10,136 nt of DNA from Sediminibacterium ginsengisoli (GCA_943324415.2 CALPLN020000061.1:1-10136), one strand, 5' to 3'; shown: positions 1-7,201, counted from the first letter of the stretch. Translations and numbers: made by a program. The notes: generated by a model from the letters alone, not told the origin.

Positions 1-373
1 CACGCAATGTCAATAAGGATTCAAAACTAAATAATTCAGGAGGCAACTGACTGCTATAGGTATTGATACCATATTTAGTAAGTTCGGCTTGTAATGCAGG
101 ACTCACTTCAATTGGAGCTCCCGATGACAAATATTGGGTAGCTAAAAAGGCACCTACAAAAATACCGCCTACAAAAAAGAAATTCCAAATCTCTTTTTTC
201 CAATCGTATTTAAAGAACTTAATGTCGCCCGGAAAACAAGCAGCACATACATGTCTGAGGTTAGATGAAATGCCAAAAGTTTTATTGCCTAAAATAAGTA
301 ATGCAGGCACAATTAATCCGATAATTACACCGGCAACATACCATGGCCAGGGTTGTTGGATTTGTTCGATCAT
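1..373 (-). CDS. YeeE/YedE family (thiosulfate transport-type) membrane protein, 3' end missing
   Basis: The reading frame starts at 373 on the minus strand and runs off the window start, so 124 N-terminal residues are visible and the C-terminus is missing. Residues about 12-29 form a hydrophobic membrane segment, followed by a conserved loop with FGISSNLRHVCAACFPGD (residues 33-50), then a second hydrophobic segment at about 63-80. The Cys pair (C43, C46) and this loop are typical of the YeeE/YedE (DUF395) family. In the characterised bacterial YeeE, cysteines in the pore relay thiosulfate through the inner membrane. The start lies 12 nt after the stop of the upstream cytochrome gene, so the two are probably co-transcribed. 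Bacteroidota often carry YeeE/YedE as short split proteins, and this may be one half of such a pair, with the partner outside the window. The family call is firm; the thiosulfate substrate is inferred from family and neighbours. Confidence 0.85.
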   Translation of the reverse strand, partial: MIEQIQQPWPWYVAGVIIGLIVPALLILGNKTFGISSNLRHVCAACFPGDIKFFKYDWKKEIWNFFFVGGIFVGAFLATQYLSSGAPIEVSPALQAELTKYGINTYSSQLPPELFSFESLLTLR

Positions 374-385
374 ATTGATTGGTTT

Positions 386-1360
386 TTATTTTGTATAATA
401 TTTTTTGATAGGCTTATATGGACCAAATTTATGTTGACTTTCAGGAAAGCTATCTGCATAAGGGCCAAATGCAAAGTCAATTGGTTTCTTATCTTTTTTA
501 GGCCAATCCATGGATTGATCTTTATGTGGCCTTGATTGACTATTTACATATGCGGCTACATCCCAACACTCTTCGTTTGTTAATTTTGGAGCATCATGTG
601 AGGTTAACAAATAAGGCATATTATTTTTTACATAGCCTGCGAAATTACTGACTCTAAATAAACCTGCTCCGTCATTATAGCTATTGGCGCCCCATAATGG
701 AGGATATGCATATTCCAATTCGTCTAGGGTCAATTGTCCTTCGCCTTTTGCTCCATGACAACTTTGACACTGAGCAGTATAAACAAGTTGTCCTTTTTTT
801 GGATCCGCTGCTCTATCTAAAAAAGCTAATTTTTCAATGCCTGATCCATGCGGCTTGGATCCCTTTTCCACATCTTGACCAAGCCATTTGATATAGGCAT
901 AAATGGCTTTGAATTCCCTACTATTGCTATCCACCGCAGTCCCATTCAAACTTCGCTCCATGCAATCTGCCACACGCTTATAGATACTTTCTATTTGTCC
1001 ACTTCGATCTCTAAATTTTGGATAAGTTGAAAACACGGCTGCATAATTATTTCCCCATGCTTTTGCACCTGCTTGTAAATGGCAGTTTTGACAATTCATC
1101 CCGTTTGTAATTTGTGCAACAGTTCCTTTTGGTCCTAAATAGGTAGAGGTATGTGCAATGAGATCTTGTCCATAAATCACTAATTCGCGTTCTTCACCAA
1201 TTGTACTATTATCTAAATAAATACTTGGACCTACCCAGGTACTATCCGTTTTGGCAATGGTTCCATCGATTTTAAAATAATCTCCGCTAATAAAGCCCAC
1301 TAAAAAATATATGCTAATAATGGCGATGATGCCCATAAGTACTAGATATTGCTTTTTCAT
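386..1360 (-). CDS. tsdA: TsdA-type diheme cytochrome c, thiosulfate dehydrogenase / tetrathionate reductase
   Basis: The protein has 324 residues. Residues about 5-25 are a hydrophobic export signal or membrane anchor with no lipobox. Two heme c sites are present: CQNCH (90-94) in the TsdA-like context TNGMNCQNCH, and CQSCH (198-202). C133, in ADCMERSLNG, matches the conserved Cys that is the distal ligand of heme 1 in TsdA. M248, in YVKNNMPY, is the likely distal ligand of heme 2. The blocks YPPLWGANSYNDGAG (219-233) and WDVAAYVNSQSRP (266-278) are also TsdA-like. The enzyme joins two thiosulfates to tetrathionate, or runs in reverse, in the periplasm, with electrons exchanged with a cytochrome. 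The residue before M248 is Asn (N247), as I recall for the Campylobacter enzyme, where Allochromatium has Lys. A Lys/Pro-rich tail (about 279-324) follows the second heme domain. It sits between the porin gene and the YeeE/YedE gene. Confidence 0.88.
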   Translation of the reverse strand: MKKQYLVLMGIIAIISIYFLVGFISGDYFKIDGTIAKTDSTWVGPSIYLDNSTIGEERELVIYGQDLIAHTSTYLGPKGTVAQITNGMNCQNCHLQAGAKAWGNNYAAVFSTYPKFRDRSGQIESIYKRVADCMERSLNGTAVDSNSREFKAIYAYIKWLGQDVEKGSKPHGSGIEKLAFLDRAADPKKGQLVYTAQCQSCHGAKGEGQLTLDELEYAYPPLWGANSYNDGAGLFRVSNFAGYVKNNMPYLLTSHDAPKLTNEECWDVAAYVNSQSRPHKDQSMDWPKKDKKPIDFAFGPYADSFPESQHKFGPYKPIKKYYTK

Positions 1361-1389
1361 ATATTTATTTTTAAAGCCCTTTTGATTTA

Positions 1390-1397
1390 CAAAATTA
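1390..1397 (-). promoter_or_regulatory. Candidate internal -7 box upstream of tsdA
   Basis: On the minus strand the 70-nt gap between the porin stop and the tsdA start contains TAATTTTG, an exact match to the Bacteroidota TAnnTTTG box, 29 nt before the tsdA start codon. No TTTG lies at the usual 19-nt spacing; an ATTG is present at 17 nt. No GTGA-N6-TCAC site precedes it, unlike the other promoters here. It could add a second promoter for tsdA and the YeeE/YedE gene, or be a chance match in AT-rich DNA. Confidence 0.25.
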
Positions 1398-1430
1398 ATT
1401 CAGATTTTATACATCAATCATTTCTGTGTA

Positions 1431-2840
1431 CTAAAAATGAAAGTTCAATATAAAATTCACATGACCCATGTCTACTTTATTGATATAATATTTTGCTTCG
1501 TTATACGTATTCCCCAATGCATCTTTGTGAAAATAAGTTAACTGTAGATCCCATCCTTTCCAAAAACCTGAAAAGGCATAGCGTAAGTCGATATTGTATT
1601 GAAAATAGCTTGGCATACCGTATTTGTTCATTGCATAATTCTTGACATCTGCTAATTGATAATATCCAAGGGCTAAATTTAAATTCAATGGCAACTTTGA
1701 TGCAGTATATTTTGATTTGATCATGTAAGCATGTAAATCACCCATTCCTTCGTTGCGCTCACCTTGTAAAAAAGTATAGAATGGATCACGACCCCATTCT
1801 CTTGGCATTAAGTAACGTCCTTGCTTTGTTATTCTCGTAAAATTGAAGGAGTGATCCCAATGCCCCATTTGTTTTCCAACCCTTCCTCCAAAAACAAAGG
1901 AGGACTGACTCGGATTAAAATAAGTTTTATTGACCACTTCATTACCACCTTTGTGAATGACTTGTTGTCCAATGAACTGAACTCCATAATAATATGGATT
2001 CTTTTTGGTTGGCGATTTGTCAAATTGAATCATACTGCTGTTAAAAATATTATCGACATATTGATTCCAAATCTGTAATTTTTTTGACGTCTTTAATTCA
2101 AGCTCCGCACCCATTAATGCTACGCCAGCAGTTGTCAATGCATTTTTATACCCTGACTTTGTTCCGTCGATATTGACACCCGTAGAGAAAACCCCAATGG
2201 ATGCATTGGTCTTAAACCAAGCGACTGTCCCCCCGGGAGAAAACTGATTCAGCCAACCCGCATAAAACCTGTTTCTTTTTTGCTGATACTGCCCCCAAAT
2301 ACCCTGAACCTCTGTTGGACGCATCCTCCCGTCCTGTAAGTTGATAAAAGGGGTGTTTAATAATTGCTTACCTATCGTAACCGTTAATTTATTTTTTTGA
2401 TATTGAATATATAATTCTTCTAATCGGTCCATGTCGGTTTTATTTGCAGGATTGGTCACATCAAATAATCCAAGTTCATATCTATTTGTAGAGGCAGATA
2501 ATGGATGCAGCTTTGTAAGATCTGTAGAAAATACATTGTAAACTAAAAACCCACTTACCCCAATTTGGAAATGATACAATGGCTTTGAAAGAAATTTTAA
2601 ACCCGCCCCCACTGCATAAGCATATTCGGTATTGCTATTTTTATTATACGTACTACTATAAAAAGACCTTAGATGCCCTTGTATAGTACCCATTTGAAAA
2701 TGACGCAACATCGTACTACTATCTTTTATTTTTCCACCTGAATTGATTGATCCTACTGCTGAATCAATGGATTGCTTCTGTGCAGTTAATGATCCCCAAA
2801 GCAATAAGCCAAAGGCGAGAACAAGACTGGGCTTAATCAT
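1431..2840 (-). CDS. OprD-like outer-membrane porin
   Basis: The protein has 469 residues. It begins with a signal peptide (hydrophobic 6-18, likely cleavage after LTA at residue 20) and ends in FILNFHF, the C-terminal aromatic residue expected of an outer-membrane beta-barrel. The body alternates short amphipathic strands and aromatic-rich turns. The stretch GKQLLNTPFINLQDGRM (157-173) resembles the conserved GKQ...TPF...DGRM region of OprD-family porins. The barrel probably lets a small anion or other solute across the outer membrane. Its position between the TauE gene (18 nt upstream) and tsdA makes thiosulfate, tetrathionate or sulfite plausible substrates, but nothing in the sequence fixes this. 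The barrel call is strong; the OprD assignment is moderate. Confidence 0.75.
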   Translation of the reverse strand: MIKPSLVLAFGLLLWGSLTAQKQSIDSAVGSINSGGKIKDSSTMLRHFQMGTIQGHLRSFYSSTYNKNSNTEYAYAVGAGLKFLSKPLYHFQIGVSGFLVYNVFSTDLTKLHPLSASTNRYELGLFDVTNPANKTDMDRLEELYIQYQKNKLTVTIGKQLLNTPFINLQDGRMRPTEVQGIWGQYQQKRNRFYAGWLNQFSPGGTVAWFKTNASIGVFSTGVNIDGTKSGYKNALTTAGVALMGAELELKTSKKLQIWNQYVDNIFNSSMIQFDKSPTKKNPYYYGVQFIGQQVIHKGGNEVVNKTYFNPSQSSFVFGGRVGKQMGHWDHSFNFTRITKQGRYLMPREWGRDPFYTFLQGERNEGMGDLHAYMIKSKYTASKLPLNLNLALGYYQLADVKNYAMNKYGMPSYFQYNIDLRYAFSGFWKGWDLQLTYFHKDALGNTYNEAKYYINKVDMGHVNFILNFHF

Positions 2841-2858
2841 GAACTAGGATTTGTGTAT

Positions 2859-3671
2859 TTAGTGTCCACCCGCAGTTGGGAAAAACAATTGTTGAGCGAT
2901 AATGTACAAACCCATCACCAAAACAAACCAGCCAAATCCTGTTTTTAGTTTATTTCCGTCTATGCGCTTACTTAATTTATCTCCTATAAAAATACCTGCT
3001 ATTGCGAGTGCAGTGACACTTATTAACAAGGTCCAATCCATTGTTCTGGTTCCAAGATCACCGGTAAAGCCAATCAATGATTTTGCTGCGATAATCAGCA
3101 ATGAAGTGCCTACCGCTTGTTTCATCGGGAGCTTACTCAACATCACTAGGGCAGGGATAATTAAAAATCCACCTCCTGCACCTACTAGTCCTGTAAGAAT
3201 ACCTACTAACGCTCCTTCTAATAAGATCATCGGGTAATTAAACTTTTGTTCACCTTCTGCTACTGCTGCTTTAGTTGGCTTAGAGCGGATCATTGAAAAA
3301 GAGGCTGCTACCATCAATACAGCAAAAAGTAGCATCATCAATAAAGATTTTGTTATAGCAATACCCGCAAATTCTCCGAGTTCAGCAGGAATAGCGGGCA
3401 CTAAGAATTTTCTAGTAGCAAACACAGAAGCGATTGAGGGAATACCAAAAATGATGGCAGTTTTTAAATTCACAAACCCCTGTTTGTATTTAGGCCATGC
3501 ACCAACAAGGCTACTTGCACCAACAATAAATAAAGAATAGGCAGTTGCTTGCACTGGGTCTACATGAAAAAGATAGACCAAAACAGGTACGGTTAAAATA
3601 CTGCCACCTCCACCAATTAATCCAAGAGAAATGCCAATCAATATTGAAGCTAGATATCCTATAATTTCCAT
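2859..3671 (-). CDS. TauE/SafE family anion (sulfite) exporter
   Basis: This 270-residue protein is almost entirely hydrophobic, with about eight membrane segments, the usual size for TauE/SafE (DUF81). It shows the internal duplication of the family: GLIGGGGSILTVPVLV (17-32) with the following YSLFIVGASSLVG (45-57) corresponds to GLVGAGGGFLIIPALV (161-176) with TSLLIIAAKSLIG (189-201). Relatives export sulfite, sulfoacetate or related organosulfur anions across the inner membrane. Here the probable cargo is sulfite or thiosulfate made by the persulfide dioxygenases, which is an inference from context. It is the first gene of a four-gene minus-strand unit with gaps of 18, 70 and 12 nt, and has its own Crp/Fnr-type promoter (3688-3731). 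The start is fixed by the good N-terminal membrane segment and a predicted transcription start only about 12 nt upstream. Confidence 0.9.
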   Translation of the reverse strand: MEIIGYLASILIGISLGLIGGGGSILTVPVLVYLFHVDPVQATAYSLFIVGASSLVGAWPKYKQGFVNLKTAIIFGIPSIASVFATRKFLVPAIPAELGEFAGIAITKSLLMMLLFAVLMVAASFSMIRSKPTKAAVAEGEQKFNYPMILLEGALVGILTGLVGAGGGFLIIPALVMLSKLPMKQAVGTSLLIIAAKSLIGFTGDLGTRTMDWTLLISVTALAIAGIFIGDKLSKRIDGNKLKTGFGWFVLVMGLYIIAQQLFFPTAGGH

Positions 3672-3687
3672 GTTTTATTATTTGACA

Positions 3688-3731
3688 CAAAGGTGCTTGT
3701 ATAAAAATAAAAGGTAGGTGATAAATGTCAC
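3688..3731 (-). promoter_or_regulatory. Crp/Fnr-type operator (3718-3731) and -7 box (3688-3695) for the TauE operon
   Basis: The plus strand at 3718-3731 reads GTGATAAATGTCAC, an inverted repeat with the Crp-type core GTGA-N6-TCAC. On the minus strand it is followed after exactly 22 nt by CACCTTTG (3695 down to 3688), close to TAnnTTTG. If transcription starts about 5 nt past the box (near 3683), the operator centre is at about -41.5, the class II activator position, and the leader is only about 12 nt. No TTTG -33 box is present at 19 nt, as expected for an activator-dependent promoter. The same layout recurs at three other places in the window. Confidence 0.7.
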
Positions 3732-3736
3732 CTACC
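3701..3736 (-). terminator. Intrinsic terminator after sqr, overlapping the TauE operator
   Basis: On the minus strand, 46 nt after the SQR stop, GGTAGGTGA and TCACCTACC (3728-3736 and 3713-3721) form a perfect 9-bp stem around a 6-nt loop. It is followed by a T-rich run, TTTTATTTTTAT (3712 down to 3701). This has the form of a rho-independent terminator for sqr. The inner part of the stem is the Crp/Fnr-type operator of the next operon, so the same bases may serve both roles. Confidence 0.65.
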
Positions 3737-3781
3737 CAAAAATATATATAAAATTCGTTCACTTTTTTAAACAACAACAAC

Positions 3782-4978
3782 TTACATTTTTCCTTTTAAA
3801 ATCTGTGTCCAATATAAAAAAGGCAGGATATATCTTTTTAAAATAAACATACTCCATCTTTCCTTTGCTTGATTGAAAGGAAAGGTTTCTTGCGGATTGT
3901 TGTCGTAGTCAAATTCAGCTAAGATTAATTTACCATATCCTGTAATTAATGGGCAGCTGCTATAGCCGTTATATGAGGCACTCATTGAATGCTTGCTTAA
4001 CATTGACATTAAATTTTGCACTAAAACAGGTGCTTGTTTACGAATTGCGGCACCTGTTTTACCAGTTGGCAAAGAAGAGGCATCACCAAGAGAGAATATA
4101 TTTTTATACTTGATATGCTGTAAACTATGTTTATCTACATCTACCCATCCTGAAGCGTTGGCTAAAGGACTGTTTTTTACAAAGTCAGGAGCTGATTGAG
4201 GTGGTGTTACATGGATCATTTCATAATCAATCCAGGTCTCTATGTCTTTATTGTGCGCGCCAAATCCAATAAATTTTGCTCTTTTATTGCTCCCGTCAAT
4301 TTCAACTAATTTATTGAAGTAATGTTCTTTGATACTATATTTTGAAATCACTTTTTTTAGGGCATCTTCATATTTTTTTACGCCAAATAATTTAGTACCA
4401 CCTGACCAAAACTCCACTTGAATATTTTTTGATAAATTATTTTTTCTAAAATAATCAGCAGCGATATACATAATTTTTTGAGGTGCGCCCCCGCATTTAA
4501 TTGGGGTATGTGGACTTGTAAAAATAGCCCTTCCGGACTTTGCATTTTTTAAACATTCAAATGTATAAGGCGCAGTATCGAAACTATAATTAGAGCAAAC
4601 ACCGTTTTTGCCTATACTTTCCTCAAGTCCTTTAATTTCATTCCAATTTAATTGAATACCAGGCGCAACTATTAAAAACTCATATTGAATCTGGGTGCCA
4701 GCATGCACGGTAATTTTATTTTCATCCGGCTGAAAGCTAGATACGGCATCTTTTATCCATTCAACACCCTCTGGCATTACTTCTGCTTCTGTTTTCTCTG
4801 TATCCTTAATGTCATAAAACCCGCCCCCTACCATTGTCCACGCAGGCTGGTAATAATGTTTTTCAGATGGTTCAACAATTGCAATATCTAAATTGCGATT
4901 CTTTTTAAGTAGTTGCGCGGCAACTGAGATGCCAGCATTTCCACCACCTACAATTACAATCTGACGCTTCGAGTTCAT
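3782..4978 (-). CDS. sqr: Type II sulfide:quinone oxidoreductase
   Basis: The protein has 398 residues. An N-terminal FAD-binding Rossmann motif (IVIVGGGNAG, 7-16) is followed by FLIVAPG (101-107) and a second FAD contact, NIFSLGDASSLPTGKTGAA (293-311). Two cysteines sit in SQR contexts: C162 in IKCGGAPQK and C342 in SSCPLITGYGK. These match the redox-active pair of the human SQOR-like type II enzymes. C128 is a third Cys near the active site. The C-terminal hydrophobic and basic stretch (about 376-398) resembles the helices that anchor SQR to the membrane and reach the quinone. It oxidises sulfide, reduces quinone, and hands the sulfane sulfur to an acceptor such as a small thiol or sulfite. 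It is transcribed divergently from the first dioxygenase-rhodanese gene, with an operator-promoter at 4997-5041 and a hairpin terminator after its stop. Other FAD-dependent disulfide reductases are less likely given both Cys motifs. Confidence 0.92.
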   Translation of the reverse strand: MNSKRQIVIVGGGNAGISVAAQLLKKNRNLDIAIVEPSEKHYYQPAWTMVGGGFYDIKDTEKTEAEVMPEGVEWIKDAVSSFQPDENKITVHAGTQIQYEFLIVAPGIQLNWNEIKGLEESIGKNGVCSNYSFDTAPYTFECLKNAKSGRAIFTSPHTPIKCGGAPQKIMYIAADYFRKNNLSKNIQVEFWSGGTKLFGVKKYEDALKKVISKYSIKEHYFNKLVEIDGSNKRAKFIGFGAHNKDIETWIDYEMIHVTPPQSAPDFVKNSPLANASGWVDVDKHSLQHIKYKNIFSLGDASSLPTGKTGAAIRKQAPVLVQNLMSMLSKHSMSASYNGYSSCPLITGYGKLILAEFDYDNNPQETFPFNQAKERWSMFILKRYILPFLYWTQILKGKM

Positions 4979-4996
4979 GATACTTATTTTATAAAG

Positions 4997-5041
4997 TAAA
5001 TGTAAGTAGTCTCACTGAATCGTCACTGTGATATTTGTCAA
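4997..5041 (-). promoter_or_regulatory. Crp/Fnr-type operator (5028-5041) and -7 box (4997-5004) for sqr
   Basis: The plus strand at 5028-5041 reads GTGATATTTGTCAA, one base off the GTGA-N6-TCAC palindrome. On the minus strand, after 23 nt, comes TACATTTA (5004 down to 4997), which matches TAnnTTTG except for the last base. The predicted start near 4992 leaves a leader of about 14 nt before the sqr ATG. The spacing is 1 nt longer than in the three sister promoters and one half-site is imperfect, so this may be the weakest member of the set. Confidence 0.6.
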
Positions 5042-5051
5042 TTAAACCAAG

Positions 5052-5078
5052 ATCATTTAAAATAATGATTAAAATCAT
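5052..5078. promoter_or_regulatory. FNR-like palindrome between the two divergent operators
   Basis: ATGATTAAAATCAT (5065-5078) is a palindrome with the exact FNR core TGAT-N4-ATCA. An overlapping inverted repeat pairs ATCATT (5052-5057) with AATGAT (5064-5069). It lies 37 bp from the sqr operator centre and 42 bp from the operator of the dioxygenase gene. It could be an extra regulator site for either direction. AT-rich DNA makes such repeats fairly common, so support is weak. Confidence 0.3.
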
Positions 5079-5106
5079 ATGGGTGCTACATTTTATTTCT
5101 CTTAAA

Positions 5107-5150
5107 GTGATAATTGTCACGCTTAAGCGAATTCAATAGTATCAACTTTG
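5107..5150 (+). promoter_or_regulatory. Crp/Fnr-type operator (5107-5120) and -7 box (5143-5150) for the first dioxygenase-rhodanese gene
   Basis: GTGATAATTGTCAC (5107-5120) has the full GTGA-N6-TCAC core. After 22 nt comes CAACTTTG (5143-5150), one base off TAnnTTTG. A start near 5155 puts the operator centre at about -41.5 and gives a leader of about 35 nt. The spacer contains GAATTCAATAGT, nearly the same as GAATCAATAGT at the matching place in the 8463 promoter. No -33 TTTG is present at 19 nt. Confidence 0.7.
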
Positions 5151-5189
5151 TGTTATCAATTAACTTATTAAAATCTTAAAAATACCATT

Positions 5190-6611
5190 ATGAAAATCGA
5201 GCAAATTTACACAGGTTGTTTAGCGCAAGGCGCTTACTATATTGAAAGTAATGGCGAGGCGGCTATCATAGATCCATTAAGAGAAGTTGAGCCCTATATT
5301 CAAAAAGCCTTACTGGATGGTGCAAAAATAAAGTACGTATTAGAAACACATTTTCATGCTGATTTTGTATCTGGCCACATAGACCTTGCCCAAAAAACAG
5401 GCGCTGAAATTGTTTTTGGTCCAACGGCGAATCCTTCGTTTAAAATACACGGTGCAACGGACGGTGAAATATTAACATTAGGCAATGTCAAAATTAAAGT
5501 ATTACATACACCAGGTCACACCATGGAAAGCACTTGTTATTTATTGATAGACGAAAAAGGAAAAGAGACTGCATTGTTTAGTGGAGATACCTTATTTATT
5601 GGAGATGTGGGTCGTCCTGATTTAGCACAAAAAGTGAAAGCAGAATTAACTGAAGACTTATTAGCAGGTCATCTGTTCGATTCATTGAGAAATAAAATCA
5701 TGCCTTTGGCAGACGATATTGTTGTGTATCCTGCGCATGGTGCAGGATCTGCATGTGGTAAAAATATGAGTAAAGAAACGACAGACACTTTGGGTAATCA
5801 GAAAAAAACCAATTATGCTCTAAGGCCCGATATGACAAAAGAGGAATTTAAAACCGCTGTGTTAGACGGATTGGTTGCACCTCCGGGTTATTTCCCGTTG
5901 AATGTATTGATGAATATTCAGGGATACGATAGCATTGATAAAGTATTAGAGAGAGGTCAGCATGCATTGAGCCCTAAAGCCTTTGAAGCAGCTGCTAATG
6001 AAACAAGTGCTCTTATATTAGACACCAGAGACGCGCAAACTTTTGCTAAAGGCTTTATTCCCAACTCAATCAATATTGGTATCGATGGAAATTTTGCACC
6101 ATGGGTGGGCGCCATGATTCCAGATATTAAGCAAGAAATATTATTAGTTACTGACGATGGCAGAGAGGAAGAAGTGATTACACGTTTGGCAAGAGTTGGT
6201 TACGATTTTACGATCGGTTATTTAAAAGGAGGATTTAACGAATGGAAAGCGGCTGGGCAAGAAGTAGATACGATTGAATCTATCAGTGCAGACCAATTGG
6301 CAGACATCCTTAAAAAAGACCCCAATGCTACAATCTTAGATGTGCGTAAAAAATCCGAATATTTCAGTGAACATATTGTGGAGAGTGAAAACGCGCCATT
6401 AGATTTTATCAATGATAGTATGGCTCAGATCGATAAAAAGAAAACCTATTATGTACATTGTGCAGGAGGGTATAGATCCATGATATTTGTTTCCACTTTA
6501 AGGGCTAGAGGCTTTGATAATTTAGTGGATGTACAAGGTGGATTTACCGCATTAAAAAATAGTGGTAATTTTAAAATATCCGACTATGTTTGCCCATCAA
6601 CAATGCTCTAA
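5190..6611 (+). CDS. Persulfide dioxygenase-sulfurtransferase fusion (ETHE1/CstB-like), copy 1
   Basis: The protein has 473 residues in three parts. Residues about 1-235 are a metallo-beta-lactamase fold of the ETHE1 type: H54-F-H56-A-D58-F59, H110 in TPGH, D133 in SGD and H183 in PAHG. H54, H110 and D133 correspond to the 2-His/1-Asp iron site of ETHE1; the usual His after D58 is Phe. C189, in GSACGK, lies at the end of this domain. Residues about 262-355 are a rhodanese-like domain with no catalytic Cys (TDDGRE at 321-326 in its place). Residues about 365-462 are a second rhodanese with the active loop CAGGYR (C424-R429). The likely role is cytoplasmic O2-dependent oxidation of a persulfide to sulfite, with the active rhodanese moving sulfane sulfur, perhaps to form thiosulfate. 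Size and order resemble staphylococcal CstB. It is divergent from sqr and probably co-transcribed with the DsrE-like gene 46 nt downstream. Confidence 0.9.
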   Translation: MKIEQIYTGCLAQGAYYIESNGEAAIIDPLREVEPYIQKALLDGAKIKYVLETHFHADFVSGHIDLAQKTGAEIVFGPTANPSFKIHGATDGEILTLGNVKIKVLHTPGHTMESTCYLLIDEKGKETALFSGDTLFIGDVGRPDLAQKVKAELTEDLLAGHLFDSLRNKIMPLADDIVVYPAHGAGSACGKNMSKETTDTLGNQKKTNYALRPDMTKEEFKTAVLDGLVAPPGYFPLNVLMNIQGYDSIDKVLERGQHALSPKAFEAAANETSALILDTRDAQTFAKGFIPNSINIGIDGNFAPWVGAMIPDIKQEILLVTDDGREEEVITRLARVGYDFTIGYLKGGFNEWKAAGQEVDTIESISADQLADILKKDPNATILDVRKKSEYFSEHIVESENAPLDFINDSMAQIDKKKTYYVHCAGGYRSMIFVSTLRARGFDNLVDVQGGFTALKNSGNFKISDYVCPSTML

Positions 6612-6616
6612 ATGTT

Positions 6617-6652
6617 GTAAATTGAGTTGAAACTATTTAATACACAATTTAC
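6617..6652 (+). other. Weak intercistronic inverted repeat
   Basis: GTAAATTG (6617-6624) can pair with CAATTTAC (6645-6652) across a 20-nt loop in the gap between the dioxygenase gene and the DsrE-like gene. There is no T-run after it, so it is not a terminator. The 3' arm ends 5 nt before the ATG at 6658 and could affect translation of that gene, or be chance. Confidence 0.2.
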
Positions 6653-6657
6653 TTTAC

Positions 6658-7086
6658 ATGAAATACCTAACTCTAGTTGCATTATTATTTTTACTAAGTT
6701 CCAATGCTGCTGTCATTGCTCAAGAAAAACAAGACAAGGTTCATCATGTTGTGATGCAATTGAATACTGCGGATACTGCAGTATGGAGTAGTATGATTGG
6801 CAATATTCGCAATTTTCAAAAAGTATGGCCAGGAAAAGTGGCTATTGAAGTGGTGGTACATGGCAAGGCATTGAATTTTTTAGTAGCAGATAAATCTCAT
6901 TTAGTGGCAGATATTGAATTCATGACAAAAAAAGGGGTTGTTTTTAATGCATGTGAAAATACAATGAACAAATATGGGATTAAAAAAGAGATGCTTATCC
7001 CTTCTGTTAGTTCTGTGCCTTCTGGAGTGGCAGAGCTGGTCATGAAGCAAGAGGAAGGTTGGAGTTATTTAAAAACAGGCTTTTAG
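6658..7086 (+). CDS. Exported DsrE-like family protein
   Basis: This 142-residue protein starts with a clear signal peptide (MKYLTLVALLFLLSSNAAVIAQE; likely cleavage after A21), so the mature part of about 120 residues should be periplasmic. The mature part has the DsrE-fold pattern: VHHVVMQLNTAD (28-39), a helix, then KVAIEVVVHGKALNFLV (60-76), and a strand with Cys, GVVFNACENTMNKYG (93-107). C99 is the only Cys of the mature protein and is at the place where DsrE/COG1416 proteins carry their sulfur-binding or conserved Cys. Function is not established for this subgroup; binding or carrying sulfane sulfur outside the cytoplasm is an inference. It follows the dioxygenase-rhodanese gene by 46 nt with no clear promoter, and a strong terminator lies 50 nt after its stop. 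Confidence 0.82.
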   Translation: MKYLTLVALLFLLSSNAAVIAQEKQDKVHHVVMQLNTADTAVWSSMIGNIRNFQKVWPGKVAIEVVVHGKALNFLVADKSHLVADIEFMTKKGVVFNACENTMNKYGIKKEMLIPSVSSVPSGVAELVMKQEEGWSYLKTGF

Positions 7087-7136
7087 ACAACCGATGAATA
7101 CATATTAATACGCTAGAAATAAGCATAGAATTAGAT

Positions 7137-7170
7137 AAAACGCAGTCAAAATGACTGCGTTTTTATTTTT
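7137..7170 (+). terminator. Strong rho-independent terminator after the DsrE-like gene
   Basis: AAAACGCAGTCA (7137-7148) and TGACTGCGTTTT (7152-7163) form a perfect stem of up to 12 bp with a 3-nt loop, followed by a T-rich tract to about 7176. It closes the dioxygenase-DsrE transcription unit and separates it from the malic enzyme gene. Confidence 0.93.
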
Positions 7171-7201
7171 ATTTATTACCTTTCTCTCCGATTAAAAAAT
7201 T

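Noticed and set aside
63..398. Plus-strand open frame of 111 codons at the window start
   Set aside because: It is antisense to the YeeE/YedE gene, whose minus-strand frame gives clear family motifs; the plus frame gives no recognisable protein.
1821..2078. Plus-strand open frame of 85 codons inside the porin gene
   Set aside because: Antisense to a well-supported outer-membrane protein and without a recognisable domain or start signal.
2902..3237. Plus-strand open frame of 111 codons inside the TauE gene
   Set aside because: Antisense shadow of a hydrophobic membrane protein; no independent support.
3511..3780. Minus-strand open frame of 89 codons spanning the sqr-TauE gap
   Set aside because: It overlaps the TauE start in another frame, covers the hairpin and promoter, and has a Trp/Phe/Cys-rich composition typical of a shadow frame.
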